Shown here piece by piece: positions 5,514-6,775 of a stretch of 6,775 bases of DNA. The DNA is from an uncultured Eubacteriales bacterium. GTDB lineage: Bacteria > Bacillota > Clostridia > Lachnospirales > Bianqueaceae. Location: assembly GCA_902493345.1 (NCBI GenBank), contig CABUPM010000105.1, forward strand, positions 1-6,775. Reading direction: 5' to 3'. Each line of letters starts with the position of its first letter. The first letter of the stretch is position 1. The notes under the pieces are model-generated. The model did no database searches. It saw nothing but the letters and a program-made list of their open reading frames with translations, and had not been told where the DNA came from. A program made the position numbers and the translations under genes.

Positions 5514-6775
5514 GTGCCTGAACAGAAAAATCGGCAGGAATGGTTTTTTAAGTGGATTACCCCGCTGCAGGCCATGCGGCTGTGCGTCGCGATTGTGATT
5601 GTGTGCATGTGCGTGGCGTTGGGGTCGGCAGTAGCGTGGTGCTTTTCACGCCTGAACAACAGCGCGGTTACGTATGATTATAAATATGTCTCTTCGCAGG
5701 AGTATCTGCAGCAGAACGGAAGCACGGTTCTGTCCTATGATGAAGAGAAAAATCAGATTGCTTTTATGATGAATGAGGATCTGATCAATACAGTCCTGAA
5801 CGCCTATTTACAGTCGCAGAACTACATGCTGGGAGATTACAAGATCTATGAAATGGTCTATCGGCAAAAAGAAGGAAAATTTTATTTCCAGCTGCAGGCC
5901 GGTCTGTTTCGTGTATCGGCGCGCGCTAATGTGGAGGCGACCTGGGACCGCGGCAATCAGCAGTTAGTGCTGGCTTTTTCCAATGTCCATCAGGGACGGG
6001 AGGACAGTCTGTGGGCCAGCTGGACGGACGAGCTGCGTCTGCCGAGCCTGCGGATCTCGGCAGAATATCTGGAGGCCCCCCAATGGCTGGAGGTCGACGG
6101 CGTAGAACTGAACACCAATGAGATGCTGCTGTATTTTGCGCCGAATCTCTCACAGCTGATGGAGATGGTGCAGGAGCGGTTTACGGCGGATCCGGTCTAT
6201 CTGGGGTGGCAGAACGCATTGGAGAACTGTCCGCAGCCGGTAAGGCGTCTGTATCAGATTGTACAAAAAGAAAGCCGCATGACCCGTGAGGATATGCGGA
6301 ACTTTATCAAGATGTTTATCGACCGGCAGGATGAGCTGGCACAGCTTCTGGCGGTTATGGACAGTCAATCCGCTGCCGACTTTCTGGAAGAATACCGTGC
6401 CTATATCACAGAGAGCGTAACGGAGAAGGCGTTGACCAGCCGCCGGGAACAGATCAAGCAAAGTGTAAAAACCGTGGTAGCCAGAGAACTGAAGGGGGCG
6501 CTGGAGGAGTATATCGCCGGAGGCATTGGTGTTGTTCCGGACGCGATGAAACAGCCCGCCGGCAGTACAGATAACTCCTATGTGAATTTTACAGACGGAG
6601 CCAGGCTGCTAGGCACGGCGATTGTCGTGCAGGCGCAGCAGGGCGGTCAGAACACAGAATGGGTCCCGGAGCAGACCTATGTGGTCGATGCCGGTGTGAT
6701 CTATGATTATAACGTACAGGCCTTCCTGACAGCGGAATGGATGGCGCAGCAATACACGGTAACGGTCCCGAATGT
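5514..6775 (+). CDS. Membrane-anchored protein of unknown function (partial, runs off the window)
   Basis: The reading frame stays open to the window edge, giving 420 residues and an incomplete codon; the C-terminus is missing. The GTG start is preferred because AAAGGGGG (5498-5505) can pair with the 16S tail with one G-U wobble, 8 nt upstream. An in-frame ATG at 5493 lacks a ribosome binding site and sits at the predicted transcript start. A short charged N-terminus precedes one cysteine-containing membrane segment (~residues 23-44, ending AVAWCF); the remainder is probably extracytoplasmic. Residues ~77-205 (from MNEDLINTVLNAYL through GLFRVSARANVEATW to ELRLPSLRI) have the alternating pattern of YpmS-type membrane-anchored proteins, but this resemblance is recalled, not tested. 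A helical, charged stretch follows near 300-350. I do not recognise the full family. Confidence 0.85.
   Translation, partial: MPEQKNRQEWFFKWITPLQAMRLCVAIVIVCMCVALGSAVAWCFSRLNNSAVTYDYKYVSSQEYLQQNGSTVLSYDEEKNQIAFMMNEDLINTVLNAYLQSQNYMLGDYKIYEMVYRQKEGKFYFQLQAGLFRVSARANVEATWDRGNQQLVLAFSNVHQGREDSLWASWTDELRLPSLRISAEYLEAPQWLEVDGVELNTNEMLLYFAPNLSQLMEMVQERFTADPVYLGWQNALENCPQPVRRLYQIVQKESRMTREDMRNFIKMFIDRQDELAQLLAVMDSQSAADFLEEYRAYITESVTEKALTSRREQIKQSVKTVVARELKGALEEYIAGGIGVVPDAMKQPAGSTDNSYVNFTDGARLLGTAIVVQAQQGGQNTEWVPEQTYVVDAGVIYDYNVQAFLTAEWMAQQYTVTVPN

Noticed and set aside
5378..5659. Minus-strand 93-residue open frame across the GDPD/membrane-protein junction
   Set aside because: It overlaps the end of GDPD, a strong plus-strand promoter and the start of the next gene, and shows no motif or plausible start signal.

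Overview
The window looks like chromosomal DNA of a gut-type Firmicute, most likely a Lachnospiraceae-like Clostridium. The basis is moderate G+C by eye, strong AGGAGG-type ribosome binding sites, sigma-A-like promoters, and a cytoplasmic YicI-type GH31 enzyme next to a secretion-signal-free beta-propeller protein. The genus cannot be fixed from this sequence.

Layout. (1) Positions 1-336 hold no credible gene. They carry four tandem copies of a 74-76 bp unit, each folding into a long hairpin with CCTCTGG/CCAGAGG arms; the third copy is flanked by A7 and T4 and resembles a bidirectional intrinsic terminator. (2) Positions 337-2346, minus strand: a 669-residue protein with an N-terminal concanavalin-A-like region and a C-terminal calcium-loop beta-propeller resembling family 11 rhamnogalacturonan lyases. 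It has no signal peptide. (3) Positions 2347-2471: a compact divergent promoter region in which two near-identical extended -10 elements sit in the arms of a perfect 12-bp inverted repeat. (4) Positions 2472-4736, plus strand: a GH31 alpha-xylosidase collinear with E. coli YicI, with its catalytic aspartates at 416 and 482. (5) Positions 4746-5459: a complete glycerophosphodiester phosphodiesterase (GDPD) family protein, 9 bp downstream and evidently in the same operon. (6) Positions 5443-5484: a 10-bp inverted repeat that overlaps the end of the GDPD gene and encloses the -35 box of a near-consensus promoter (TTGACA-17-TACAAT). (7) From 5514 past the window end: a membrane-anchored protein of unknown function.

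How the parts fit. The beta-propeller protein and the GH31-GDPD operon share one symmetric control region, so they are probably switched together. The most economical reading is an intracellular oligosaccharide-processing locus: alpha-xylosidase removes non-reducing alpha-xylose, while the propeller protein binds or cleaves a related plant-cell-wall oligosaccharide. The GDPD protein is the unexpected partner and may indicate a phosphodiester-containing substrate. No transporter or regulator gene lies inside the window. The last gene has its own promoter and is probably an unrelated unit.
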